From WVYX01 sp039592335 (GTDB lineage Bacteria > Gemmatimonadota > Gemmatimonadetes > Gemmatimonadales > GWC2-71-9), in NCBI GenBank assembly GCA_039592335.1, contig JBDHBX010000010.1, positions 37,339 through 101,338 on the forward strand: 64,000 bases of DNA. Reading direction: 5' to 3'. The notes beneath the pieces were generated by a model that saw only the letters and a list, made by a program, of their open reading frames with translations, searched no databases and had not been told where the DNA came from. The position numbers were made by a program, and so were the translations under genes. The first letter of the stretch is position 1. Each line of letters opens with the position of its first letter. Of the stretch, positions 34,389 through 43,136 are shown piece by piece.

Positions 34389-35111
34389 CTACAGACGCCT
34401 GAAAAGAGCCTTGAAGCGGAGGCGCCAGACCATCCAGATCGCCTCCCGCACGATCGCCCCCGACATCTTGCTGGTCCCCTCGACCCGATCCACGAACACG
34501 ATGGGGATCTCCACGATGCGGAAGCCCTTCCGCCAGGCGCGGAAGCTCATCTCGATTTGAAAGGAGTAGCCGTTGGAGTGGACGGCATCCAGGTCGATGG
34601 CCTCGAGCACCCGGCGGCGGAAGCACTTGAACCCCCCCGTCGCGTCGTAGATCCGGTGGCCGGTGACCACCTTGGCGTAGATGTTGGCCGAATAACTCAG
34701 GAGGAGCCGCGTCATGGGCCAGTTGACCACCGTGACGCGGCCCTCGAGGTAGCGCGAGCCCAGGACCAAATCCGCGTCCTGCACGGCGTCGAGGAACTGG
34801 GTCAGGTGCGTGGGATCGTGCGAATGGTCCGCGTCCATCTCGAACACGAACTCATAATCCCGCTCGAGGGCCCAGCGGAAGCCTGTGAGATAGGCCGTGC
34901 CGAGCCCCAGCTTCCCTTCCCTGTGCACCACGTGCACGCGCGGATCCTGCGCGGCGATCTCGTCGGCGAGCTTGCCCGTCCCGTCCGGCGAGTCGTCGTC
35001 GATCACCAGCACCTCGAGCCGCTCGTCCTGGGCGAGCACCTCCGGTACGATGCGCAGCAGGTTCTCCGACTCGTTGTACGTCGGGATAATGACCAGAGCG
35101 CGCTCAGCCAC
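34389..35111 (-). CDS. Polyprenyl-phosphate glycosyltransferase (DPM1-like, GT2)
   Basis: A 240-residue GT2 enzyme of the dolichol/polyprenol-phosphate mannose synthase type. It has IIPTYNESENL (about 8-18), DDDSPDGT (about 38-45), the DXD metal motif in EMDADHSHDP (about 91-100), and the lipid-site GTSKMS motif near residue 214. It lacks C-terminal membrane helices, like soluble DPM1 proteins. It probably charges polyprenyl phosphate with a hexose, most likely mannose, for use by the adjacent GT-C-like YfhO protein; the sugar is inferred. GTG start overlaps the upstream stop by eight bases. Confidence 0.88.
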   Translation of the reverse strand: MAERALVIIPTYNESENLLRIVPEVLAQDERLEVLVIDDDSPDGTGKLADEIAAQDPRVHVVHREGKLGLGTAYLTGFRWALERDYEFVFEMDADHSHDPTHLTQFLDAVQDADLVLGSRYLEGRVTVVNWPMTRLLLSYSANIYAKVVTGHRIYDATGGFKCFRRRVLEAIDLDAVHSNGYSFQIEMSFRAWRKGFRIVEIPIVFVDRVEGTSKMSGAIVREAIWMVWRLRFKALFRRL

Positions 35112-37467
35112 CTGGCTTTCTCCTGCGCGAGACGGGAGGAACGACCATGCCGATGACGACCACGGCGAGACTCAGCAACGAGATCAACTTGCCACTCCGA
35201 TAATCGGCGCTCTGGAACTCGAGTTCCACCATCTCGGCCCCTGCGGGAACTACCACGGTGATGAGCGATCCGTTCCCCCGGGCCACGGTCGCGTCGGCCC
35301 CGTCCACCGTGGCCTGCCAGTCAGGGTACCAGTTCTCACTCACCATCACATACCCGTCAACCGGAGCCGCCGGCTCCAGGCGCAGCTGCATCCGGCCTGG
35401 CTCCCAGGCCACGACCCGTGCCGCCACCGGCTCCGTTTCGCGCGTTTCGGCCACCGGCGCCGGCTCCACCGGCGCGTCCAGGGAGAGCAGCACGAGGCTG
35501 CTGGGATCGAACTGTGAACTCGGGTTGGCAATCGCGAACGCCGCCTGGTCATCGGCCACCTTGAGGGCCGCCGTCACGTAGCGGGCATACGGCTGCGGCT
35601 CCCGCCGCTCGTAGAGGTCGGCCACCGTGCCCGAGGACGCCGCCACACCGCCGAGGATACGGTCATACCCCGGGATGCTGTCCGTACGCTGGCGAATCTC
35701 CGTGGGCAGCAGCACATACCGCACCGCGAGCAGGTCCCACATGCGGAAGCTGGCGAGACGGGCCCAGCGATTCTTGCCCCCCAACAGCTGGTCGAAGGCG
35801 TGCAACTCGTTGCCGTGATGCCCCAGGAGCTGCGGCACCCCGAGGCCCATCAGCGCGGAACCCTGGTACACCTCCATGCCCGGGAGACTGAGTACGCGGT
35901 AGGGCTCGGCGGTGGCCTTGAGACGCTCGGTCACGGGATCGGGCTGGTGTAGCTCCTGGTGCACCCGGCTGTACACCCAGAAGGGTTGGGCGTTGCGCCA
36001 CAGGTCGGCGCCCACCAGGAGTGGCAGGCCCAGGCAGAGGGCGGCGGCCGGCACCTTGCCGTGGGCGCGCCCGATGACCAGTGCGGCCATCGCCACGAGG
36101 GATGCCCCGCTCAGGAACGCGCCCCAGCGGATCACACCCAGGCCCGCCTCCGCGCGCATGACGGCACCCTGCGCGACACTCTCGAGCGGGAGCGCGAGCG
36201 CCTTGGCGAACCCGCCAACAACTCCGACGAGCGCCAGCACGGCGACGCCGGCGCCGATGCTGAGCCACGCCGTGGTGTGCGCTCTGGCCTCTCCGCGCTC
36301 CACGCGCTCCGCACCGAATGCGGCGAGGACGGCGACCACAAAGCCCACGACGAAGAAGGCCATCCCCGGGGCGCGCGTCTGCTTCACGAAGGGCATCACC
36401 GCCCACCAGAGCCGGTAGAACGGGGTCGAGTCGCTCAGGCTCACCAGCAGGAAGAGCAGGCCGATCGCACCCAGCCAGTAGGCGAGGCGGCGGCGCGGGC
36501 CGAGCGCGCCGAGCACCGCCAGAGCCACCACGGGGAGTCCGAGATACTCCGAGTGCAGCTTGATGAAGTTGGAGCCCCAATAGACCTCGCGATCCCCGGC
36601 GAAGCGCGCCAGCAGGAACTCCGGCACGTGTTCCCATGGGATGCCGTACGAGGCCGAGGTGGCGAACCCTCCGTACCCCTCGGCGCGCGGCGAGTACGGG
36701 AGGTAGTGGAAGAACGGAAGGACCTGGATCATCGCGATCCCGAATCCCACGACCACCGCCGCCGCCGCCAACGAGAGCCCCTGCACCTTTTGCCGGGTCG
36801 TGCGCTCCTCCTGCTCCCCGAACGTCAGGTAGAGCGCGAACACTCCCGCCGCGATGAGCAGGTAGTACACCATCTGGTAATGGGGACTGAGCAACGACAG
36901 CCCCACCGCGAGGGCGAGCAGCGCGTAGCCCTCGAACCGCCGCTCGCGAATAGCGAGCACCAGTGCGAGAAGCGCCAGCGGGAGCAGCGCGCTCACGTAC
37001 AGCTTTCCGTCGTGCCCCGGGGAGACGAGCGTGCCGACCACTCCGGTGAGCTGATACGCCACGCCTCCCACCACGCCTCCCGTCCAACTGACCGTGAGCC
37101 GCCGGAGCAAGAGGTACGTGAAGAACCCGGCCAACACATAGTGGACCAGGAAACCGAGGTTCATGGCGGTCGCGGTCGGCAGGACGAGGCGCAGCCATGC
37201 GGTGGGATAGAAGATGTCGCCGTGCTGGGCGGCGACGAACGGCAGCCCACCGAAGATCTCGGGATTCCACAGCGGCACGTGACCGGTGGCCCGCCACTGC
37301 TCTGCCAGCCATGCGCGGAAGGCGTAGCCGGTGGCGTACTGGTCGCTCCAGGGACCCGCCAGGAACTGCCCCGTGAGCATGGGAAGCGACAGGATTGCCA
37401 CGCCGAGGAGCAGAATCGCCAGCGCGGTGAGATGTGGCCGCGCCGGTTCAAACGGCTTCGCCGTCAA
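35104..37467 (-). CDS. YfhO-family multi-pass membrane protein, putative GT-C glycosyltransferase
   Basis: A 787-residue polytopic protein with about 12-14 membrane segments, a large extracytoplasmic beta-rich domain near the C-terminus (about 600-760), and a final membrane helix before an RRRKPGG tail. This matches the YfhO family, which includes lipid-linked-sugar-dependent glycosyltransferases. The start is TTG 37467, with AAGGAGG six bases upstream and a TTGA overlap with the preceding gene. The same frame stays open 297 codons further upstream, but only opposite other coding. Acceptor (teichoic-like polymer, glycolipid or protein) is unknown. Confidence 0.85.
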   Translation of the reverse strand: MTAKPFEPARPHLTALAILLLGVAILSLPMLTGQFLAGPWSDQYATGYAFRAWLAEQWRATGHVPLWNPEIFGGLPFVAAQHGDIFYPTAWLRLVLPTATAMNLGFLVHYVLAGFFTYLLLRRLTVSWTGGVVGGVAYQLTGVVGTLVSPGHDGKLYVSALLPLALLALVLAIRERRFEGYALLALAVGLSLLSPHYQMVYYLLIAAGVFALYLTFGEQEERTTRQKVQGLSLAAAAVVVGFGIAMIQVLPFFHYLPYSPRAEGYGGFATSASYGIPWEHVPEFLLARFAGDREVYWGSNFIKLHSEYLGLPVVALAVLGALGPRRRLAYWLGAIGLLFLLVSLSDSTPFYRLWWAVMPFVKQTRAPGMAFFVVGFVVAVLAAFGAERVERGEARAHTTAWLSIGAGVAVLALVGVVGGFAKALALPLESVAQGAVMRAEAGLGVIRWGAFLSGASLVAMAALVIGRAHGKVPAAALCLGLPLLVGADLWRNAQPFWVYSRVHQELHQPDPVTERLKATAEPYRVLSLPGMEVYQGSALMGLGVPQLLGHHGNELHAFDQLLGGKNRWARLASFRMWDLLAVRYVLLPTEIRQRTDSIPGYDRILGGVAASSGTVADLYERREPQPYARYVTAALKVADDQAAFAIANPSSQFDPSSLVLLSLDAPVEPAPVAETRETEPVAARVVAWEPGRMQLRLEPAAPVDGYVMVSENWYPDWQATVDGADATVARGNGSLITVVVPAGAEMVELEFQSADYRSGKLISLLSLAVVVIGMVVPPVSRRRKPGG

Positions 37468-38369
37468 CACCTTCCTCCTTGGGCCGGCCGCCCCAGCACA
37501 AGCGCCGCGAGGGCCGCACCCGATTCCGTCACGGTAAGCAGGAGCCGCGACGCCACGCTCAGCGCCACCGCTCCCCCACTCCCCATCAACGGTGTGAGCA
37601 TCGCCACGAACACGAGCTCTCGTACCCCCACACCGCCAGGCGCAAACAGCGCCAGAAGCCCTACAATGTAACCAGCCGCGAACACCCCGGTCGCCGCCCC
37701 CAGCGACAGCGTGCCCTCGCCGAGGAGCCCGCGCGCGAGGAGCCAGAAGGCGACACCGTAGGCCAGCCACCCCAACAGCGTGATCGCCGCCGCAGCCAGG
37801 GCCGTCCCCGGGGCGAGCGCACGCAGCTCCGCATCGGGCCGTACCCAGCGCACGACCCGCTCGCACAGCGACCGGGACGTGAGTGCCCACACGGCCAGCA
37901 ATGCCAGGCCCGCCGCGATCACGAGTTGGACTGGCGAGACAACCCCCGGAGCGAACAACGCCACCACGCTCGCGCCCGTGCCCACCGCCAGCGCCTGCAT
38001 TGCGAGGGCCGAGCCCGCGGCTGCCCAACCACTCACCCCCGCCCGCTGCGCCAACACGGCGAGGCCCGCCACGCCCCAGACCTTCCCCGGGAGATAGCGG
38101 CCCAGGCTGGAGAGACACCAGATGCGCACTGCCGGCCGGTACGCCAGCGTTTCTCCCCATCCCAGGATGACCCGACGCCAAGCCTCGATGAGGAGCGCGT
38201 AGGTCACCCACACGGTCAGCGCCGCCAATACGATCGGGCCGGCGTGGAGATCCAGGGAGATCTCGAGCGAGCGAAACTCGTCCCAATAGCGGACCAGCGC
38301 ACGTCCCACCAGTCCGGCGACGAGCAGCGCCAGCACGACCTGTCCCACCCAGACCCACGGCCTACGCAT
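37464..38369 (-). CDS. Flippase-like membrane protein, UPF0104/LPG-synthase TM family
   Basis: A 301-residue protein with about eight membrane segments and the family's conserved elements. These are the SLGRYLPGKVWG block (about 88-99), typical of AglD/LPG-synthase-like proteins, and the APGGVGVREL motif (about 243-252). Such proteins are annotated as flippases or lipid-linked transferases. Its neighbours, a DPM1-like enzyme, a YfhO protein and two glycosyltransferases, support a role in moving or using a lipid-linked sugar. The start overlaps the GT4 stop by eight bases. Confidence 0.85.
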   Translation of the reverse strand: MRRPWVWVGQVVLALLVAGLVGRALVRYWDEFRSLEISLDLHAGPIVLAALTVWVTYALLIEAWRRVILGWGETLAYRPAVRIWCLSSLGRYLPGKVWGVAGLAVLAQRAGVSGWAAAGSALAMQALAVGTGASVVALFAPGVVSPVQLVIAAGLALLAVWALTSRSLCERVVRWVRPDAELRALAPGTALAAAAITLLGWLAYGVAFWLLARGLLGEGTLSLGAATGVFAAGYIVGLLALFAPGGVGVRELVFVAMLTPLMGSGGAVALSVASRLLLTVTESGAALAALVLGRPAQGGRC

Positions 38370-39561
38370 GGATCACCCGATCGTAGAGACTGTCGAAGCG
38401 CTGGGCCACGCGCTCGGGGTCGAAGCGTTCCCGCAGCGAGGCGCCCACTTCGGTCGCCAGCGTGCGGGCTGCCGGATTGTCGAGCAGCTCGTCGAGGGCG
38501 CGCGCCATCGCACCGGCGTCTCCCGCATCCACCAGCCGGCCGGCTCCCTCCGTCGGAACGATGTCGGTCACCCCGCCGCCGGCGCGCGTGGCCACCACGG
38601 GAATCCCGAGGATCAACGCCTCCGCGGCGGCCAGGCCGAGGCCCTCGCCTACCGCGGGGAAGGCAAACACGTCGGCGTTGCCGATGGCGCCGGCCAACTC
38701 CGTGGGCTCCACCTCGCCGGCGAACCGCGTCGTCCCCAGGATGCCAAGGCGCTCGGCGTGCTCCTCCAACGCGCCGCGCAGCGGACCGTCACCGATGATA
38801 GTGAGCGGGACCTCCTTGCCGTGCTCCTTGAGACGCGCGACCGCTTCCAGCACCAGGTCGACCCGCTTCTGCGCCACCAGGCGCCCCACCGTAATCACCC
38901 CACCACCACCCTCGCTGGGCCGCGACAACCGCACCAGGTCGGCGGGCATCGGCTGCACCAGCATCGCCTCGGGATCGAGCTTCGCCACCGCACCTCCGCG
39001 CTCGGCGAGGAACGACGATACCGCCGTCACGGCCGCCGCGCCCTGGAGCACCCGCCGCGCCAGTGCCCGAGCGATCCCCGACCGCTCCAGAATGGCCACG
39101 TCGGTTCCGTGCAGCGTGACGACGTAGGAGGGGCCACGGTCCATCGAGGCGAGCCACGCGCTCACGCCGGCAGGCACCCACCAGTGCGCGTGCACCAGAT
39201 CGACGCGCCCGGCGCGCGACGCGCGGCGCACCGCGCGGGCCATGGCGAACATGAGCCTCCCGGCGGCGAGCTTGCCCCCCGTTGATCCCACCGCTTCGAC
39301 CATGGTACCGCGGTACGCCAGGGTCTCTCGGCGTGGCGCGGCGTAGCGCACTCGGGTGACCGGTATCCCGTCCCGCGCGTCCTGCCCACCCTTCCCTGCG
39401 TCGGAGGGGACCACCACAGACACGGCATGCCCACGTTGCGCGAGGGCCAACGCCAGGCGCTCGATGAAGGCACCCGCCACGTCCCCATCCCAACGGGGGT
39501 AGGCGTGCGTCACGAAGAGGATGTGCAAGGTGCGGGGGGGGCGCGGCGGTTCGCTACTCAC
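38362..39561 (-). CDS. Family 4 glycosyltransferase
   Basis: A 399-residue GT-B fold retaining glycosyltransferase. The N-terminal half has FVTHAYPRWDG (about 15-25), the HAHWWVP block near 109, and LHGTD near 135. The C-terminal half has VGRLVAQKR near 208 and the EX7E region (EGLGLAAAEAL, about 301-311). GTG 39561 was chosen; it overlaps the GT2 stop. The protein lacks BshA-specific features, so it is assigned to surface glycan or glycolipid synthesis with unknown donor. Confidence 0.87.
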   Translation of the reverse strand: MSSEPPRPPRTLHILFVTHAYPRWDGDVAGAFIERLALALAQRGHAVSVVVPSDAGKGGQDARDGIPVTRVRYAAPRRETLAYRGTMVEAVGSTGGKLAAGRLMFAMARAVRRASRAGRVDLVHAHWWVPAGVSAWLASMDRGPSYVVTLHGTDVAILERSGIARALARRVLQGAAAVTAVSSFLAERGGAVAKLDPEAMLVQPMPADLVRLSRPSEGGGGVITVGRLVAQKRVDLVLEAVARLKEHGKEVPLTIIGDGPLRGALEEHAERLGILGTTRFAGEVEPTELAGAIGNADVFAFPAVGEGLGLAAAEALILGIPVVATRAGGGVTDIVPTEGAGRLVDAGDAGAMARALDELLDNPAARTLATEVGASLRERFDPERVAQRFDSLYDRVIHA

Positions 39562-40522
39562 CCCGGGAGCGACGCCGCAACTCGGTGCGCAGCTCCTCGA
39601 CCGACCGCTCCAGTCCGCGGAGCTCCTCGCGCGCACCGGCCAGCATCTCGCCAACGAAGCCGAAGCCGAAGAGCGCGATGCCCGAGATCACGAGCACCAT
39701 CACGAGGTCCAGCAGCGGCCGGAAGCCGATCCCGTACCCGAACCGCAGGATGAGCGCGAACACGCCCACCAGAAAGCCGAGCAGGAACAGGAGGCCGCCC
39801 GAGATGCCGAAGAACAGCAGGGGCTTGCGGCCGAACCGCAGCTGGAACCACACCGAGAGCAAGTCCACGGCGCCGACCGGAATGCGGCCGATGCCAAACT
39901 TGGACTCCCCGGCGCGACGCGGGAGCAGGGTCACGGGCTGTTCGCTCACTTGGAATCCGTCGGCGGCTGCGAGCACCACCATGAATCGATGCCAATCAGG
40001 GCGTGCCGGCACCGCGCCCAGCACTTCGCGGCGATACGCTTTGACCGCGTTGAGGTCGGTGACGCGAATGCCGAACAGCCAGCGGCAGAGCCGGTTGTAC
40101 ACACTGGATACGAAGGCCTTCTCATAGTCGCCCTGCTTCGCGCCGGTGACGATGTCCGCCTCCCCGGCGCGAATCGGTTTCACCAGCTGCGGGATCTCGC
40201 TCGGGAGAAACTGAAGATCCGCTGGGTAGAACACAAAGATGTCACCGCTGGCCGCGTCGCCCGCGGAGCGCAACGCCTCGGCGATGCCGCGCCCCGACCG
40301 GTGAGTGACGACACGCAGAAAGCCGTACTTCGACTGCAGCGCTTCGAGCACCGTGGCCGTCTCGTCGCCGCTCCCGTCATCCACCACCACGACCTCGCAG
40401 GCGTACGGCACGTCCCGCAGCGCCGCTTCGCACTGCTTGAGGAACTCGGGGAGATTCTCGGCCTCGTCCTTTGCGGGGACGAGCACGCTGACTTCGGCGT
40501 CACTTCCTCGTGTCATGGTCAT
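39554..40522 (-). CDS. Membrane-anchored GT2 glycosyltransferase (DPMS/GtrB-like)
   Basis: A 322-residue GT2 enzyme: catalytic domain (about 8-220) with VLVPAKDEAENL, VVDDGSGD, and a YPADLQF motif in the DXD region, followed by two hydrophobic segments (about 232-255 and 265-288) and a charged coiled tail. This is the layout of ArnC/GtrB-type undecaprenyl-phosphate sugar transferases. It is the second likely polyprenyl-phosphate sugar synthase of the cluster. It shares ATGA with rpoN. Confidence 0.87.
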   Translation of the reverse strand: MTMTRGSDAEVSVLVPAKDEAENLPEFLKQCEAALRDVPYACEVVVVDDGSGDETATVLEALQSKYGFLRVVTHRSGRGIAEALRSAGDAASGDIFVFYPADLQFLPSEIPQLVKPIRAGEADIVTGAKQGDYEKAFVSSVYNRLCRWLFGIRVTDLNAVKAYRREVLGAVPARPDWHRFMVVLAAADGFQVSEQPVTLLPRRAGESKFGIGRIPVGAVDLLSVWFQLRFGRKPLLFFGISGGLLFLLGFLVGVFALILRFGYGIGFRPLLDLVMVLVISGIALFGFGFVGEMLAGAREELRGLERSVEELRTELRRRSRGE

Positions 40523-41961
40523 ACGCGTTTCCGCATTCTCGCGGGAAGGATGCCCAACTGTTCCCGATACTTAGCCACCGTCCGCCGAGCGATGCGGACC
40601 CCGCGCTGCTTGAGCTGCTCCACGACGGCCGCGTCGGTGAGCGGGCGGGCCGAATCCTCGTCCGACACCAGCTTGGCGATCTGCGCCTTGACGGCCCGCG
40701 AGCTCGCGTCCTCGCCCGTGGTCGTGCCGAGGCTGCTCGAGAAGAAGAACTTCAGCGGGTACACGCCGCGCGGAGTTTGCGCGTACTTCTGACTCGTCAC
40801 CCGGCTCACGGTGGACTCGTGCATCTCGACGACCTCGGCAACCTCCCGCAGGGTGAGCGGTCTGAGCTGCTCGACGCCCTTCTCGAAGAACTCCCGCTGC
40901 CGGTCCACGATGAAGTGCATCACCTTGAGCATCGTCTGGCGGCGCTGCTCGATCGCCTGGATGAGCCAGGTGGCGCTGTTCAGCTTCTGCGTGATGAACT
41001 CGCGGTTCTCGCCCACGAACTTCTTCTTGTCGCCGGCGATCTCCTGATAGATCTTGCTGATCCGCAGCCGCGGCATGCCCCCGTCGTTCAGGAACACGCG
41101 GTACTCCCCGTCGATCTTCTCCACCACGAGATCGGGGACCACGTATTCCTCTCCGCTCTGGGCAAACTGCAAGCCCGGCTTGGGATCGAGTCGTGCCAGC
41201 TCGTCGGCGGCCGCCTGGACCGCTTTCGGCTCGAGTCCGTATCGCTTGGCCAGCTCGGTCCAGCGGTGGTTGATGAGGTCGTCGAACGCCTCATCCACCA
41301 GCCGGAACGCCAGCGACCCCTGCTCGCCTTCGTTCTCGAGCTGGAGCAGCAGACACTCGCGCAGATCGCGCGACGCGATGCCCGGGGGATCGAGGTGCTG
41401 CATGACGTGCAGCATCTTCTCGATCTCCTCCATCGAGTAGGGCCGGGTCGAGTCATCGTCCGTGTCGCCCTCCCCCGCTTGGGCATTCACCCCCTCCAGA
41501 ATCTCTTCGAGCGTCGCGCGCAGGTACCCGTCGTCGCCGATGTTGCCGATGAACTCGTCGGCCAGCACGAGCTGCCGGTCCTGAAGATCGAGCATCTGGA
41601 GCTGGTCGCGCAGGTGGTCGGCCAGCGAACGGGTCTCCACGGCCACCGGCCGGTAGAACTCCCGATCCTCGTACTCGGGGCGGGCGCCCCCTACCTCGAA
41701 GCCGTCGAGAATGATCTCTTCCCAGTCGACCTCGTCTGTGGATTCTGCCTCGGTGTTCTCCGCCTCTTCCTCGGACGTCTCGACCGGGTTGGGCTCGTCG
41801 CCGTCAGAGAGCTCCAGGAAGGGATTGATCTCCAGTTCCGTTTTGAGGTGCTGCTGTAGATCGAGCAGGGGCATGTACAGCAGATCCATCGCCTGGTACA
41901 GGCGAGGGTTCATCCGCAGCTCCTGCTTCAGAGCCACACTCTGCTGCAGCGAAGTCTTCAC
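40519..41961 (-). CDS. rpoN: RNA polymerase sigma-54 factor
   Basis: RpoN directs RNA polymerase to -24/-12 promoters and needs AAA+ activators. The 480-residue protein has region I rich in Gln/Leu (about 1-50: SLQQSVALKQELRMNPRLYQAMDLL begins this region), an acidic region II (about 52-110), the core-binding domain (about 120-310), and the DNA-binding domain with helix-turn-helix (about 365-395). The RpoN box ARRTVAKYRE lies at about 458-467. The lptC-lptA-lptB-rpoN order is the same as in proteobacteria, while hpf/ptsN are replaced by a GT2 gene. Start is GTG, overlapping lptB. Confidence 0.97.
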   Translation of the reverse strand: MKTSLQQSVALKQELRMNPRLYQAMDLLYMPLLDLQQHLKTELEINPFLELSDGDEPNPVETSEEEAENTEAESTDEVDWEEIILDGFEVGGARPEYEDREFYRPVAVETRSLADHLRDQLQMLDLQDRQLVLADEFIGNIGDDGYLRATLEEILEGVNAQAGEGDTDDDSTRPYSMEEIEKMLHVMQHLDPPGIASRDLRECLLLQLENEGEQGSLAFRLVDEAFDDLINHRWTELAKRYGLEPKAVQAAADELARLDPKPGLQFAQSGEEYVVPDLVVEKIDGEYRVFLNDGGMPRLRISKIYQEIAGDKKKFVGENREFITQKLNSATWLIQAIEQRRQTMLKVMHFIVDRQREFFEKGVEQLRPLTLREVAEVVEMHESTVSRVTSQKYAQTPRGVYPLKFFFSSSLGTTTGEDASSRAVKAQIAKLVSDEDSARPLTDAAVVEQLKQRGVRIARRTVAKYREQLGILPARMRKRV

Positions 41962-43136
41962 ACCATCGCTCCCAGCCGCTCTCTGAGCCGCGCAGTGAGA
42001 GTGGGACCCAGATAGAGGTCCGCCACCTGATCGTTGAACACGAGCTCCCGCACGGTTCCAGACACCTGGACCTTCCCCTCGAACATGATGTACGCCCGGT
42101 CGACGATGTCCAGAGTCTGCTCCACGTTGTGGTCGGTGATGAGCACGCCGATGCCACGCCGCCGTAGTCCGGCGACGATGGTCTGAATGTCCGCCACCGC
42201 GATCGGGTCCACCCCCGTGAACGGCTCGTCCAGCAACAGGAACTTGGGCCGGGTCACGAGCGCACGCGTGATCTCGAGCCGGCGCCGCTCCCCCCCCGAG
42301 AGCTTGTACGCCCGGGTGTCACGCAGGTGCTTGATGGACAGGTCGTCCAGCAGGTCGTCGAGCCGCGCCTGACGCTCGGAGTCGGACAGCGGCAGCGTCT
42401 CGAGAATCGCCATGACGTTGTCTTCCACGGTGAGCTTGCGGAAGATGGAGGGCTCCTGCGCCAGGTAGCCGATCCCCATGCGGGCACGCCGGTACATCGG
42501 CACCGAGGAAATGTCCTCCCCGTCGAGGTAGATGCGACCCGCCTCGGGGCGCACCAGGCCGACCATCATGTAGAACGACGTGGTCTTGCCCGCGCCGTTG
42601 GGTCCGAGCAGCCCCACGATCTGGCCCTGATTCACCTCCAGCTCCACACCATCAACCACCCGGCGCCGACGGTACGACTTGGTGAGCCCCTGCGCGAGCA
42701 GCGTGCTCCCCATGGCCACCGCCTGCGTGCTCAGCCCCTCGGCCGCCTTGAGCGCCTCGAGCGCCACCTCCATCAGCTCCCCGCGCGTCGCCGTGACGTC
42801 CGACTGCATCCAGCGCCACAACTCCTCCCGCAGCCGCACGGTCTGCTGGTCCTCCAGTCTCTCGGGGAGCGCCTCGAGCACCGCGGCGCTGACGAGGCGT
42901 GGCAGGACCGAGGTCTGCAGGTGACGGCGCGCCTCGTCGACCGACAGCGTGCCGCGTTGGCGCGTGGCTTCCCCCCACTCGCGGCGGTGGAGCTCCAGGT
43001 GACACTCCCGGTACGCCACCGCGAGGTCGCGGAACGTGACCGCCCCCGTGTCGTCCACCCGGTCGAGCAGAGCCGCCACGGAGAGCGGCAACGACGGGTC
43101 GCGCCCGGCCAGCTGCTGCCGCAACAGCTTGATCAC
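41958..43136 (-). CDS. lptB: LPS export ATPase LptB with 141-residue N-terminal extension
   Basis: LptB powers extraction of LPS from the inner membrane with LptF/LptG. Residues about 142-392 form a complete ABC ATPase: Walker A GPNGAGKTTS, signature LSGGERRR, Walker B FLLLDEP, and the switch His in ITDHNVE. Ahead of it is a 141-residue helical, Arg/Glu/Leu-rich segment that I do not recognise; normal LptB is about 240 residues. The GTG at 43136 forms a GTGA overlap with the upstream lptA-like gene, which supports translation from there. An internal ATG at 42713 would give a standard LptB. Confidence 0.88.
   Translation of the reverse strand: MIKLLRQQLAGRDPSLPLSVAALLDRVDDTGAVTFRDLAVAYRECHLELHRREWGEATRQRGTLSVDEARRHLQTSVLPRLVSAAVLEALPERLEDQQTVRLREELWRWMQSDVTATRGELMEVALEALKAAEGLSTQAVAMGSTLLAQGLTKSYRRRRVVDGVELEVNQGQIVGLLGPNGAGKTTSFYMMVGLVRPEAGRIYLDGEDISSVPMYRRARMGIGYLAQEPSIFRKLTVEDNVMAILETLPLSDSERQARLDDLLDDLSIKHLRDTRAYKLSGGERRRLEITRALVTRPKFLLLDEPFTGVDPIAVADIQTIVAGLRRRGIGVLITDHNVEQTLDIVDRAYIMFEGKVQVSGTVRELVFNDQVADLYLGPTLTARLRERLGAMV

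Noticed and set aside
35959..37671. A 570-codon open frame on the + strand opposite the YfhO-like gene.
   Set aside because: Its Glu/Arg/His/Gln-rich translation resembles no family and is the complement of membrane-segment codons.
37468..38358. The YfhO frame stays open 297 codons upstream of TTG 37467.
   Set aside because: The added part overlaps the flippase-like gene on the same strand in another frame, has an Arg/Gly-rich shadow composition, and a good ribosome-binding site marks TTG 37467.
38362..39561. The GT4 gene as BshA of bacillithiol synthesis.
   Set aside because: The N-terminus and donor loop do not resemble BshA, and the context is surface glycan synthesis.
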